DNA from: Aotearoamyces nothofagi
Taxonomy: Eukaryota > Ascomycota > Leotiomycetes > Leotiales > Tympanidaceae
DNA: 64,000 bases
NCBI GenBank assembly: GCA_015345905.1
Contig: JADDTR010000015.1
Location: 310,001 to 374,000, forward strand
Direction: 5' to 3'
Of the stretch, positions 10,688-22,961 are shown piece after piece (position 1 is the first letter of the stretch; each line of letters starts with the position of its first letter). Under the pieces are notes generated by a model. The model worked only from the letters and a program-made list of their open reading frames with translations. It made no database searches and was not told the origin of the DNA. Both the position numbers and the translations under genes were made by a program.

Positions 10688-12097
10688 TTAGGCAAGATGA
10701 CCATCAGTCGCAGCGGCTCTCTCACGCTCAGCAAGCTTGATAGCCTTCAACTTTGCGGTACCAAACCCAGCAACACCATCTTCCTGGTCGGCTCCCAACC
10801 ATGGCTTCTTGCTATCAGCAAGCATCGAACCAGCAATGAAGTACACGACTAATCCGACGATGATCATAACGAAAGCAATTGGATAGAGATAGTAGATCGT
10901 GTATCCAAAGACGTGGATACCAATAATGGTACCCCAGAAGTTGCCAGTCAGGAGAGAAATATCAAAGAATGCTGCAGATGCCATTCGAAGCATCACAGGT
11001 GCTAGAGAGTAGAAAATTAATAGAACAAGGGTATATCCGACAAGGTAGCCAGCTATTTCGCCGTCCCAGGTCGAATTTGCGAAAGAATTGCGGTCAAAGA
11101 TAGCAGCGGTGATACCATTGATGATGATTCCAAAGATTCCAAGCATACCGAGGACCTCGTACGCGGGTCGTTTGCTTACAAACCACTCCTCGAAAACGTT
11201 GGATAGACCGTAGAAGGTTGCGCCGACTAGACCAAAAAGATCGCCCTTGAGTTCGGTGGGGCTGGTACCGCCATTGGCACCTGTCACGTGGTCGCTGTAG
11301 AGAAGTACACCCATGCCTCCACAGCAGATAAGAATGCCGCCGATTTGAGGAATCTTGTAGCGGACTCTTAGGAGGAAGAATGAGAGGAGAACGACGCAAA
11401 CGATGGACCAAAAGTTGAGAAGTTGAGCACTCAGAAGCGTTGTATCTGTAAAATTGTCAAAAAATGTCTTGGGCTTTTGGTAGCAGGAAGGTATAACATA
11501 CATCGATATGCTAGGACTGTGAAATAGTTTCCCTCAACGTCGAAGAAGGAGAGTATTGCATATTTCCACCCATCTACGAGGAAAAGACGAAAATATTTCT
11601 TAGGGCCATAAACGAAGCACGTATATGTCGCATAGATGAAGAATAGACAGACGTAGTTGAAGAGGGTTTGGAAGGCAGGGATAGAGTTTCCCTTGTTTGA
11701 CAGAAGAGTGGTGAAGGTACTGGACGCGGTATTGCAGAGGCAAAGGACTTGTCTACAGGGACTCGGTCAATTCATGCCCTGCTGTAATTCAAAGATTGAA
11801 GAATTGAGAAACATACCCAAGAGCAACAACAATCCAAAAGTCCCTAGTCAACAAATATGCATACCAAACCTTTCTTTTCCCCTCGATCTCCTCAATGGCC
11901 TGAGCCAGTACAATTCCGTCAGGCTCCGCAGAGCTCGACTTATAAACGCCAGGAGCATTTTGTCCATCAACAGCCACACCTGGGCCACCAGCCTCAACAC
12001 CATCGATGGACTTTCTGTAATTGCTGGTAGGAGCTTCTCCAACTGGAGACACATGCGCCTCAATCGCCGACGTCTTTGCTGCACCCTTAGATGCCAT
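10688..12097 (-). CDS. SLC35F-family solute transporter
   Basis: Minus-strand exons 12097-11817, 11752-11502 and 11445-10688 give 429 residues. The joins restore continuous family sequence, e.g. ...LAYRYTTLLSAQLL across the second intron, matching the AYxYTTLTSxQLL segment of SLC35F proteins. The N-terminal 80 residues are hydrophilic; about ten hydrophobic helices follow, typical of the drug/metabolite transporter fold. The C-terminus is short and charged (ERERAAATDGHLA). SLC35F members are relatives of nucleotide-sugar carriers in secretory membranes, with substrates unknown for fungal members. The extended polar N-terminus with a Lys/Arg motif before helix 1 is usual. It is followed on the same strand upstream by a Nudix gene whose stop lies about 520 bp from this start; no functional link is shown. 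Confidence 0.88.
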
Positions 12098-12620
12098 CCC
12101 GCCTTTTCTTTCACGCCTCTCTGAATAGAGGAAATTAGTTGCTCGATCGTCCTCGTCGTCTGAGGGGGTATATACAAGGAGTGGCCTCGATTCCGAAGCC
12201 GTAATGAAATAAAGGGTATGTAGTAGTATATACAGATGAATAGAAGCGCAAATGTAGTCTTTCTAGTAACCGGAAAGTGAACGCAAAGACTTGAAGTCGT
12301 TCACTGCTATGCTTATCGCTGGTCAAAGAGCATTGACTCTGGTCTCAAAGCCAACGGGTAGGTGTGAGGAGAGGCAAAGGAGCAAGATAGCAAAGAATTT
12401 ATTTCTGCGGGCGGTGAAGTGGGCTACCAGGCAATGGCGGGGTGGGAAGGTATTTTAGCGTGGCTATCGGGTACATCCGATAACGCAGCCTCAGGTACTC
12501 AGATACTCGAGATCTTGTGACTGCCAGCACGTGATGCCAGAGAATGCTCAGTAAGAGCTTCGTACAAATGGCCGATGATATACTGGGTCCACCTTGTTAT
12601 AGCTTACAGCTCTCCTACAT
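12098..12620. promoter_or_regulatory. Promoter region of the SLC35F gene with a CACGTG site
   Basis: This 520-bp gap separates the stop of the Nudix gene from the start of the SLC35F gene on the same strand. It holds one CACGTG palindrome at 12528-12533, about 430 bp upstream of the SLC35F ATG, and purine/pyrimidine-rich stretches. No coding frame is supported. Confidence 0.35.
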
Positions 12621-13791
12621 TCAGATTTTCCCCTCTCCCTTCAGTCCCGTATATAAACTCCATGCCCCTAATGCTTTTGAATCTCTGGCGCCCTCCTTCC
12701 ACAACTCATCTAGCTTCACCAGTTTAAGCGTTATCTTCTCGCCAGACTCCCTCAGTCCTGTCAGCTTCCCAGTCCATTCTTGCAGTTGCGCACGGGGAAC
12801 ACGCTTCTCGTGAAGAAATATCGGGAAATATTCATCACTTCCACCGCCCGATGGAAAAATTGCTCTTGGGATGGACTCTGAATCGGCACCATTTGACGAT
12901 GGGATAGCAAGCTCGGTTAGATCTATTAGTTCTGATGCTGGGATTTCAAGATCTGGTCCGAGTATTAGTCGTTGTTGGAGTCTTTAGAGAACTCTGAAAT
13001 AGCAGGGTCTGAATGGTGGATGGAGGACAATAGGGGCAGAGAGAGATATACCAAGTTCTTCTTTAATTTCCTGAGCTGCTGCCCCGGCAAATGTTCCATT
13101 GTCATCTACCATACCAGCCGGTAATTCTACCATGGCAAGCGTCCCTGCTGGGATGCGCGGTTGAACGGTCATGATGACATACTTCTCGTCTTGCGAGTCC
13201 TTCGGGATGTCGTCCGGCTGGAGAACCACCTGTTACAGCTTCGTCAGAATGGATTTATACACTATATTAAACAATCCTTGGCTCCTGATAGTATTGAAGG
13301 TAGGATGAATGTTTGAGGCAGGCCAGCTCACCAGCATTGCAACGCTGGGCCCTCGCAAAAAGACAGACCCAGGCAATGTCTCATTATTGTCGTTCCTCAC
13401 ATCTGCCTGCAACTTCACAAAACCTAGTCGTTTACCTCCGCCAAACCAGTCCACCGATTGTACATCAATCTTCCTTAGCTTGTACTGACATGCATGAAAC
13501 TCGTGTTTTTTATTGCTCTCTTGTAGTAACAAATTCTTTTGTAATCTGATAACCCAGTCCTGGGAAGGATGTAAGTTTAGGGCGGCGATTCAAGTGGATA
13601 GGCATGAACGATAAAAAGGAAATAGAGACCTTGAATGCTGGAAACTGGAGCAGCTGGTCCTTCGTGAGATTCGATGGCAGTGAGACCGGGACAAGGGGAT
13701 TGGAGCTGGGGAGATTGAAGGTTGAGGTAGACATTTTTGATATGGCGTTTGAGGAAATGTGGCGGGCAAGGAATCGGGTTCGAGTGTACAT
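12621..13791 (-). CDS. Nudix ADP-sugar diphosphatase-like protein with presequence-like N-terminus
   Basis: Minus-strand exons 13791-13630, 13559-13332, 13229-13052 and 12952-12621 give 299 residues. The start MYTRTRFLARHISSNAISK is basic, hydroxylated and free of acid, like a mitochondrial presequence; MSTSTF twenty residues later could be an internal start. A Nudix box lies at residues 169-190 but diverges: the first Glu is Gly, REUxEE reads QEIKEE, and the following xG is LD. The last exon carries a conserved-looking module (FPSGGGSDEYFPIFLHEKR, then WTGKLTGLRESGE and a C-terminal LWKEGARDSKALGAW). The overall layout resembles the NUDX14-type ADP-sugar pyrophosphatases rather than Ysa1. 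The core EE pair needed for metal is present, so activity is plausible. The first intron has an unusual gtctct donor. Confidence 0.82.
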
Positions 13792-15020
13792 GAGACTTAT
13801 ATGACGTGGGATGTTTAAGCAATCGCACCTTCGAGGTCTTGACAGAACGTTGAGAGCTGATTAGCGTCTGTCGTGATATGCGAGATATCTGTACTGTAAG
13901 ATTATGAGGCTCTGGTCATTGATGATTTGAATTACGACTCTACAAACGAAAGGGATCGACAGCTTCTGAAGTGATGAATCTCGTTGGCCGTGACTTTGCT
14001 AGATAATGCGTCATAAACCCTCGCATCGGGCGGTCAATATTCTGCCACATCATCCTCTAGTTTTAAGAGCTGTTCTTATCTTATCGGATTTTTCATCTCC
14101 TTTCCAGAGCGCAAACATGGCCATGAGAAAACCCCGTTGGCTTATAGGGGTATATATGTTACATTCAGAGAGCATCCATATAGGGAGTAGGATGTTTGAT
14201 GTTGCTACCAGCAGAGACCAGCAGAGGTGCACAATAGTGTATGTTGCCCAGGTGGGGACCTTATATTTCACTCTATAACTAGCCCTTCAGACTCATCCTT
14301 ACGTGCTTCACGGAGTGCTCACTACTTGAAAATACTCGAAGCCAGACGATAGAAAGACTATCTGCAGCAGCGTTCTGTGCTCGTGTATTTTTTCATTTAT
14401 TCTTGCCTTTTCTTTATCATTCATGGAACCGCCGCACTGCTATAGTCATCGCATCCTAATAGGTCATGCCACCAGCCCAATGCCGCTATAAAACACACAG
14501 GCTCAACTCTGCCTGGCCATTTATTTCGCCTTTGTCCATCGCTTGTAAATGCAAAACAAAACAAACCATACCGGAATACCCAGAGGCCCAGCCCAATGCA
14601 CTGCGCAGAGGTGACGATTTATGATTATCTAAACCGTGAAACCCACATAAACCATGAAAGAAAACGCAATCTTTTTTTTTCTTCTTCAAAAACATGTCCG
14701 TCTGATGCATAATTGTCGGCGGTTACTCCTTACAAACGCCATTTTAGTTGCTTGGGCCGTATGCCACATCTTCCACCTCCATTCTCTCAAAATCCCGTAT
14801 TCTGAGATCTATCACTCTTACAATCCGGTCTAACCGGCGTCATTCAAAGATTTGCTTAACTCCGAAGTCCAACCTGTGAACCTAATCCAAGTCGGCTCGA
14901 AGTGCTCGTATTGGACGGATAACCATCTGCTTTCGGAGTAGATAGAATCACGTCCAATAATGCAATTGATTAATCCAGAGAAAGCCAAAGCAGTGGCAAA
15001 TGCCAGAATCAGCTATGAAG
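13792..15020. other. Intergenic, no gene seen
   Basis: About 1.2 kb between the Nudix start and the 3' end of the poly(A)-polymerase-like gene. A T/CT homopolymer (about 14671-14690) is the only obvious landmark. No supported coding frame. Confidence 0.45.
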
Positions 15021-18000
15021 CTAGCCGCCCTTCCTCTCAGAGTCATGTTTTGGCATCTGTTCACCGTGGGCCTGAATACCGTTTGCTGCAAACTTAGAGT
15101 CAGGTCCATGTCCTTTCTTCTTGTTCTTTTGGGCTTTCTGCCATGTTCCCGTACCACTACCACCCTCGCTCTTTGAGGCTCGAGTGTGTCCAATAGACTT
15201 TGCCAAGGCTCCAGGTAGCTTTTGGGTATTGTTACCATGAGCTAGTTTTAGTGAATTGCCAGATTCTGTATGTAGAATTGCATGAGACGCAGATGTTGCT
15301 CCAATATTACTATCAATAGCCGGTTCAAACTTTCTATTGGCTGTCGGAGATGGAGTCTTAGCCTCAAATACAGGCGATAGGTGAGGAAGATCTTCCCGCA
15401 CGACCTCGTTTTGACTTGGGCCGATGTCCAGAGGAGACATTCCACCATTTTGTTGAGAACGTACTGATCGATTGGAGGTGTTTGGTGATAATCGGACCGA
15501 CCCAATGGCTGCCTCTACAGCTGCAAGTTCTTTCGTAGAGGTAAGGGGCATTATTTCGTCTATAGGAGTTGAACTCACAATAGGGCAATTGGACTTATTT
15601 GCATGAGGAGTCGGCCTGGTGTCATCCACAACGGACTCTTGCTGAGATTCCGTCTTTGGATACATTGTCAAGCCTAGTCCCACAGAGTATCGATTAGGGA
15701 GCAGTTCTCCATTGGCCTTCGGATTTTGATACAACGAGTCCATAGAGCCTACTAAAGTGTGGTCATTAGAGAGAGAATTCTCACTGAGAGATGATTGTCG
15801 AACCGGAGGCTGAGATACTGGTACGAATGTAGACCCATTCACGATGAGCGGGGCTTGCTCGTTATACATCCTGAGGTTGCTACTCGACATATTCTGTTGA
15901 AAGGGAACACCCACTAACGGGGCAGAGTATGTACCTGCTGAATATGTGCGATCACGTCCAAGAGGAGACGGTGAGCGAGAAGTTCGGCGTAGTCTATCAA
16001 GAACAGCTTGAGGAAATTGTTCAGTGGACAACCTCCGCCGGCTCTGATTGATATCGCCAAATGCGGGGATTGTTGGAGGAACCAACGACTCTCTCCGAGT
16101 ATGATATGGCGGTGAGCCATTGACATAGTACCCAACATACTCCTTCGGCATCCCATCGTCTGGTGGTGATCCAGCTAGAGGGGGATTCGACTCTGTCTCA
16201 TAGGGTAGGTCTCCGTTTTCATCTGCAATAAAGTTTGGAATAGCAAGTCCCTGATTCTGTCGAATTTGTTGGTAATTTCCTAAACTAGTCATACCGTTGG
16301 GCTGCACTTGTAGAGCGAATGAGGAGAGTCCTGACCGGGTAGCCGGCTGCGAGTGGGATCGAAGTGAGCTACTCGAGACACCAGGCCCATCTCCAGAACT
16401 ACCAGTCACACTTGATCTGTGAAGGCTGCGGCGTAGCTCTGGCAAAGCCGGACTCATGGATGGAGATGATGGATATGTACTCGGACTTTGCTGACTATAG
16501 ATTGGTGCTGGTTGGTACTGCAGCGGGTAGAAATACATATCGGGCCGCAAAGGGGCGGTCAATGGTGGATTGTCAAAGGAGCTGCCACGGTTACGATCCG
16601 TTTCTTGTTGCTTTGAAATACCACCACTGGGTTGCATACGCTGTGCCTGAGCATATATCTGAGCCTGTTGTTGGGCATAAGCCTGCGACTGATTATAAAG
16701 CTGCAGTCGTAGACTGTTTTCTTGAGCTTGGAGAACAGAAAACGTCGTGAATAAATCGTTATGCAACTGTGACTGGGCATGCTGCGTCTGAAGCCAGGCT
16801 TCATTGGGCGTAAGTCCCGGATGTATGCTTTGCGATGGATAGTTTGAATGGTTGTCAAAGGTCCCACTAGAAGCTCGACGACCATTGTTCCCATACCGAT
16901 TTTGCGTATTATTATGTTTCACTCCACGGCCATTATGGCCACCTCTGCGTTCCCGGTTTGCAGACGTACTTCGGGACACGATGATTCGCTGGCTTGGAGC
17001 CTTCTCCCATATTCGCTCTTCTTCTTTAGGAAACACATATTCTTCGCAGCATGCCTCCAGCTTGGCCTCTGCAATAAGATCAAAAGCCCGACGCAGTTCA
17101 AGATGTAACCCTCTAAAGGATGTATCATCTGCAGTATTTCCAAGGTTTCGTCCAACATTGAATGGCTCTTCAACGCAAAGTCTGTTGTTGTTTGCTAGCT
17201 GCCATCCCTTCTCAGCCTTTGGGATTAGCTTGCCACTACGGACCGATGCGACCGATTTGTCGTAGTCCATCTCATGTCCATAGAAGCGGAAGAACTGGAA
17301 GAGGAGTTCGCCTAGAGTCTCCTTGTTCTCTTTGCCAAAATCCTTTAGCGCTTCAATGTCATCAGCAAAAGTTGTCTCATGGCCATCTTTGGTAGCTAAT
17401 TTTTGATGTAAACGCTGATGCAGGGCAGGTAGTATTGGTGGCTTGCGAGTTTGCAGGAAGTTGATTATCAAGCATATCCAGGTATAAGAGCTTAAAGTAC
17501 CGCCGAAAGCTAAAAGATGATTAGACCAGTAGTTCTGTGAGTGAGGAGCCCCCCTTACCAGCATCGTTGACTACTCTCCTCTTTGTCCAATGCTTGATGA
17601 TCATGGCCAATGGTCGGACCCGATCATCTATTTGGACATATGTCTTAATCATTCTAGTATTCTCTAATGCTAGAGTGTTGTTGACGTTCATATCGCAGGC
17701 AAGCCCAAGTTCGGGATCCCAGACTTTCACAATAGGAACCTTGGCTGTGGATACGCAAATAACCTTCTCCATGCCATCTATTATGGTCAGCAATAATCAG
17801 CAGACAATTCGGAAGACGTACGATTTGCCAATAACTCAGCCAGCATGCATACAGCTTCCAATTCCTTCCACTCAGTCGTGATGCAAATGTCAACTGTACT
17901 AGTCAGCGGTTGTTGCAGCATTGGAGATAGAAATGGACAGACCATCTGATTCATCTGTGCAGAGCAAATTGCCAGATGAACCAAACATACGGACTTGAAT

Positions 18001-18936
18001 ATCATGACCAGGCCACTCATCGTTCAATAACTTCTCTAACTTTAAAACAAATCTGTGCCTCCTGGATTCGCTTTCTTCCGTTGGTAGTAATCGATCGTAA
18101 AGTTCACGCATATCTCCAGTCAACTTCCTCTCCTCGTCTGCTGTCAACTTTAATTTGATAGTCGAAGGTTTGACCTTGTCCAGTCTATCACTACCGATGC
18201 TATATGCCATACGTCGTCTTGAGTGTGCCATGGCTGTCTCATACCGACACCCGCCATTTCGTGGGGGTAGTGGGCGCAAAGAGGGCAAGGTACTGTTGGA
18301 TTCAGAGTATGCAGATCGTGGTGAGTGATTCGGCGCCGCATTAGGGGAAGGCTCTCTTGAGCCAAATGAGAATTGGCGTGCATGCTGGTGAGGAGTTGAA
18401 GGCACAGAGCTTGACTGGTGAGAGAGTGTAGAGTTCTGGTGTTGCATCAATGGTCTTGAAGAGAGTTGATTAGACATATCAAGTTTCTTCTTCGACGACA
18501 TGCTGACTGGGGTGCCCTCTGCTGCTTTGAGCGGACGCTCGCCGTTACCAATATGCTGTGCGTTCTTATTCCCATGACCACCTCGCGAAGTACTCCTTGT
18601 CCTTTGCCTGTGGTCGAAGCCAGTGGAGCCGGGCCGTGGCACCGCTTGGATGTGCTGTGCGGACAACAGCGGGGGAAGCGGCGACGACTGGATTCTGCTA
18701 GCCCGTCCCCCAGAGAAGATTAACTTGTTATAATTCGCGAGCTGAGCCTGGTAGTCAGACGGTTGTTGTGGAAGGAGACTAGGAATGATTTCGATCTGTG
18801 TCGGGAATTGAGGCGATTGCAAAAGACTCGGCGAGACAGGCAATGGGGATGCAAGAGTGTTACGCCGCACGAGACGCGACCACTGAGCAGACTGATATAG
18901 ATATTGAGGTTGCCCAGAGCTGAACTGTCCCTCCAT
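15021..18936 (-). CDS. Non-canonical poly(A) polymerase / nucleotidyltransferase (Cid1/TRF type)
   Basis: Minus-strand exons 18936-17943, 17893-17822, 17777-17559 and 17509-15021 give about 1257 residues. The start is the ATG at 18936. Residues 1-235 are Gln/Ser/Pro-rich. The catalytic core begins with FGSSGN (from residue 318) and DESDVD (ending at residue 333, carboxylates D331 and D333), completed by the first splice. It continues with HGMEKVICVSTAKVPIVK, the conserved DMNVNNTLALENTR and KHWTKRR segments, and the PAP-associated helix GGTLSSYTW..MIINF-type motif (here CLIINFLQTR). From about residue 550 to the end it is low-complexity (Q/S/P/N) with a basic finish. Known relatives add non-templated A or U to RNA in the cytoplasm or nucleus. 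The 700-residue tail is unusual in length compared with Cid1 (about 400 aa) and could be a condensate or partner-binding region; that is inference. Confidence 0.88.
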
Positions 18937-21900
18937 CAAATTACGACTCCCAGAGTCGTAGAGCTAGCTTGAGAGGGTGCTGAGATCTCCCCGCCGATCG
19001 CAAACGAAGGTAAAGTGGCGACAACAATGCTCTCGCAGTCAACGCGATTGAGACACGATGCTCTCTGGCATCTATTGTCTTGGAGGATCCTTATAGTCTG
19101 TGGCAAGCCGTGGACATCTAAGGCCCAAAGGTCGAGAAATACCGCTTCCAGGAGTGAAAAAAAGCGCCAGCAAGTTCTGATAAATTGGTATGTACTTGGC
19201 TATGATGGTAGGCCGTGATGGGCGTAGAAGATTGCGCGTCTTCTGTCGAGTTCTTGTTGCTGAGCACAAGGGATCTACAGGACGACGTTGCTGAGCTTGG
19301 CGGTTGTGATTGCTTTGTTAAACGCGGTTGACCTCGATTCATGAGGATGGGCCTAGCGTAAATCGGCAGTGCAGCTGCCTTATGTAGGATTTCGCACCTT
19401 AAACGCCTCTAGTCACTCAAATAGAAACGTCAAATCTTTACTCAAAGATGCTATGATGCTATCAATTGTGTTGCGATTCATTGCAAAGGATCTCGAAAGA
19501 TGCCATCTAATCATGTTTCCAGAATTGTCTACGCTGTTCGGAACATGGCAACATCTCGACGCCCAGGGAGAGTGGTGAATAGGGAGGCAGCAGACAAGCA
19601 ACCAGCATCAGCCCGAACTTTATGGCAATAGGAGTGGCCGCCAGTGTGTATATTGCAATGGAAGAAGGCCGTGCTGGCGTGGCTGGCAAGTCAGGTACCT
19701 GCCCAGGTACCTAGGTCTGGATACAGAGAGGCAGATAGATTAGATATTCACCACCTGCACCTGCGCCTGCACTTGGTCTGGACCTGGGCCGGACCTGAAC
19801 CCGAACCTCAAGAATGAGAACAAGACCAGATGATATGGGTTATGGTGGCCGCGGGCCTGGCCGAATCCCACCCTACCCGGCCATTTGCACAGTCAGACAT
19901 TCATTGCGTTGTTGCTGCCCGTATCGAGGATACATGCTGTATACGGGGTCCGGCAAGGGCGTGCCTATTTCGAGATACAGAGTATGCAGCACAAGCAGTG
20001 ATGGCCGGCGTAGCCAACAAGGTAACAACGACCGGTAACTCGTCCAAGAGTATCGAAGCCCACGCAGCATAATAAGCATACGAAGCAGAATTCCAATCGC
20101 CTTAGCCTCAGGCCCCACCATCATTTCGGCCTCCCATCGCTACTCGTTAGTCGTTGATATTAACGGCCTAGCACGCTCCGTCGAACAAGACACTTCCGAG
20201 ATCAGGGACAGCGGGCCACCAACTAGATACTTTAATGGGAACTGGGATGGATTATACATTGTACATTATACAGTTATATAAATGGTCGGATACGCCGTGC
20301 TGTCTAGCACCATGCCGACTGCAGGATGAGACTGTAGACTCGCCCTCGATGCTTCAAGCACAAACTGATGGCAAAGTGTTCAATGGAGCGGAGCTGCCAG
20401 ATTGTTCCAGACCGCCGGGGGAAGAGATCCCTATCTTGCTCCGTAGAATAGTTTCTGCACTCTGCACGCACCCTTCTTCTTAATACCGCGTATTAAAAGT
20501 ATACGGTTAAGGCCGTGCCGCCCAGAAGAAAAAGGCCACCTCCCCGGCGGCACGAGCCTTCGCTCTTCAAGTCGATCCTGAGGCTTCTCTTGTATGCTGG
20601 GAGCAAAGACCACGAAATAAAGGCCCTTGCGTAGCTGATGTTTCACAGTTAAATTGAGACAGGTAAAACAGGCATCGCGAGAAGAGTCGAGGTTTTACTT
20701 TCTAGGCGTGCGGACAGCCTTGTCCATATCTATCAGGACTTTAGACTGGAGGGTAGATGTTGGACCGTCTGGAGTACTGAAATACTACTGGGGCCCACCA
20801 CGCAGCTAAGGTATCAGTTGTCGGATATCGCAAAACTCTATTCGAATCATCTAGTGAGTATCAACCGTCTATGCATGCCGGGACAACAAAAACCGGCTGT
20901 ATACCGACTAAAACTTCGCCCAGACCGTCGACAGGTATGAAGGAACCTGGGTGTTCCAGAAAGCCTCAAAAGAACAGTGGACTCTTCTGCGTGAATAATG
21001 CTCTGCAGGCTCTGCAGACGTCGATGGCGCGTCTGTCTTGCCTCGAGTGGTCTCTAAATCAGGACCGGCGGAGATGAAATAACGAGGAGCTATCGGAGTG
21101 AAACTGAGGTAGGCAATGCGGAGAACCTGTACTTCAGCAACCTTATTGTCCCTTCCCGAGGGAGTGTATGAGGCTGATTAGGGAGCATTTGCTAGCCTTG
21201 GTCTTCCTTTCCACCGGACTTGAGCTTGGGAACGGTGAAGGAAGTCTGTTGAGGGGCCGATTGAGCAGATCACGATACAAGAGGATGCAATTGCACTGGA
21301 CGTAAGATAGGTCGCGACAGGATCCACAAAGAAGGAGACGACGACCTCGGACTCGGCTGGCCTTGCTTCTTCTTGCATGTTGCAGCACTTGCTGATACCA
21401 CCTTGCCGTTGGCAATTGCACCTTGCCCACCTACTGTGCGGTACTGTACTGCACTGTACTGTACGGTCCGGTCCGGTCCCTCCCTCGCTCCCTCCCTTCA
21501 CGTCCAACATGGCACATACCCGGCTTTCCAGGGAAAACCCACGTTCGGGCCTGCGCGTCTGTTAAATTCTTCAAAATCCTATTGAATCGGCCATCTCGTC
21601 CACGTTGCGCCCTTGGCTCCACGCCTCAGCCGATGGCTTGGTGGTTGAAAGGGGGTGGGCCAATCATCGCGGAGGACGGAGGCACGATGAAGGCGCGATG
21701 AACACGCGATCGCGATCGCGATCCACTCACGCTTCGGTTGCTGTGCAGGTACGCAGCATGCACGCGCGCCAGGTTCCCACTGTCCTCTGTCTATACCCTC
21801 ATTGTCCTGGGGCTCTGCAATTCTCTCCCTTCCTAATATATCAGCATCTACCAAGATGTCTTCTCCATATTCCTGCTGTGCTTGACATTTCTTCTCCATC

Positions 21901-21973
21901 TGCTATGCTTTGAATCACGTCCCGTCCTGTATATTGCTTTCTGCACAGGCATAGCGAGAAGAACCCCGCATTC
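18937..21973. other. 3-kb intergenic stretch without a supported gene
   Basis: No frame shows family sequence or consistent splice continuity. The first 300 bp are probably the 5' region of the minus-strand transferase gene. Around 21440-21490 a gtactgtact/ggtccggtcc word run precedes the 21974 gene. ggtacct words recur near 19695-19710. Nothing else recognised. Confidence 0.4.
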
Positions 21974-22961
21974 ATGAGCGCCATTATCTCGAGTCGGTCT
22001 GTTAGTAGCAACGACGCTGACACTTCCCGGCTCCGGTCGAGGTGAGCTTCCTCCCAAACCATCTGTCCATGCACGTCCTGTACAGCTCTACTAACCGGTC
22101 TTATAGGACTGTAACCCTCTTGGTCGGTGCCGCAACGATATGCAATAACACGGTCCTAGCATGTGTCCTCTCCCGACTGCCGGCTGCCTATGACCCCTAC
22201 CGAGTTGTTTTGCCATATACCTTCTATCTCTACCTCACCAATGTGCTGAACGTACTCGGAATACTTGGTGCTCTACAGGTAGGTTCTCTCCCTTTCTTCG
22301 TCCTACGCATACACTCCTAGGCATCAAGAAACTAGAGCCCTCGTCATCTCCTCACCGGGAGGGAGAAATCAGTCGAAGCTAGTCATATTAGCAGAAAAGA
22401 AACCAGAGACAGTAGCTGACCGATCTCCACTGACAGGGTCATGCATACTCAGTCTTCTTATTCTCTAGCATTCTGGCTCTCGACTGTATCCTCGCGTTTG
22501 TCCCCCGGATCCTCCTCTATATAACATTTAATACACTACGCTCTTCACTCTGCAATGCCGTTTTGACGGCTGCTGCGTCGAAGACCTTACTATATACATC
22601 TTCTGGGTCCCTGGCAAATGCGGATATTGTACAGGGAGGCGATATATCGAATTTGCGAGAGCAAACACGAAACATGGGAACGGTCTGGTGGGAGTCCCTG
22701 CGTGGTGACTGGAGCGTAAAAGGATGCGGGAGAGTTTTGTGGTTAAGCCAGAGCTTGTTAGGCGCGGGGATTTTAGCAGCCATGGTTTGGCAACTGTTAG
22801 CTGCAATGGAGGTCAGAGGATATGCTCGAGAACTAGCTGCAGTGAATGCAAAGGAACTGCAACAGCAATTGGTTGCTATTAAGAAGGGATGCCCAGGGTC
22901 TGTGATTGATGCAGTGGACGCGGACTATTTGACGTTGGTCGAGAAAAGGATTCCTGTGTGA
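21974..22961 (+). CDS. Four-helix membrane protein of unknown function
   Basis: Exons 21974-22041, 22107-22278 and 22437-22961 give 254 residues. Both joins keep frame (AG|G ACT and phase 0 CAG|GGT); intron 1 has a CTAAC branch point, and intron 2 is long for this window (158 nt). Four hydrophobic stretches are visible: about residues 25-46, 58-80, 84-107 and 180-200. The loop between the third and fourth helices is about 65 residues and polar, and the C-terminus is a charged helix (AVNAKELQQQLVAIKK). I do not recognise the family. Topology suggests an endomembrane or plasma-membrane protein; no catalytic motif is seen. Alternative: the long intron 2 could be retained in some transcripts, which would introduce a stop. 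Confidence 0.65.

Noticed and set aside
12544-12813. Plus-strand frame over the last exon of the second Nudix gene
   Set aside because: It is antisense to a clearly conserved coding exon on the minus strand.
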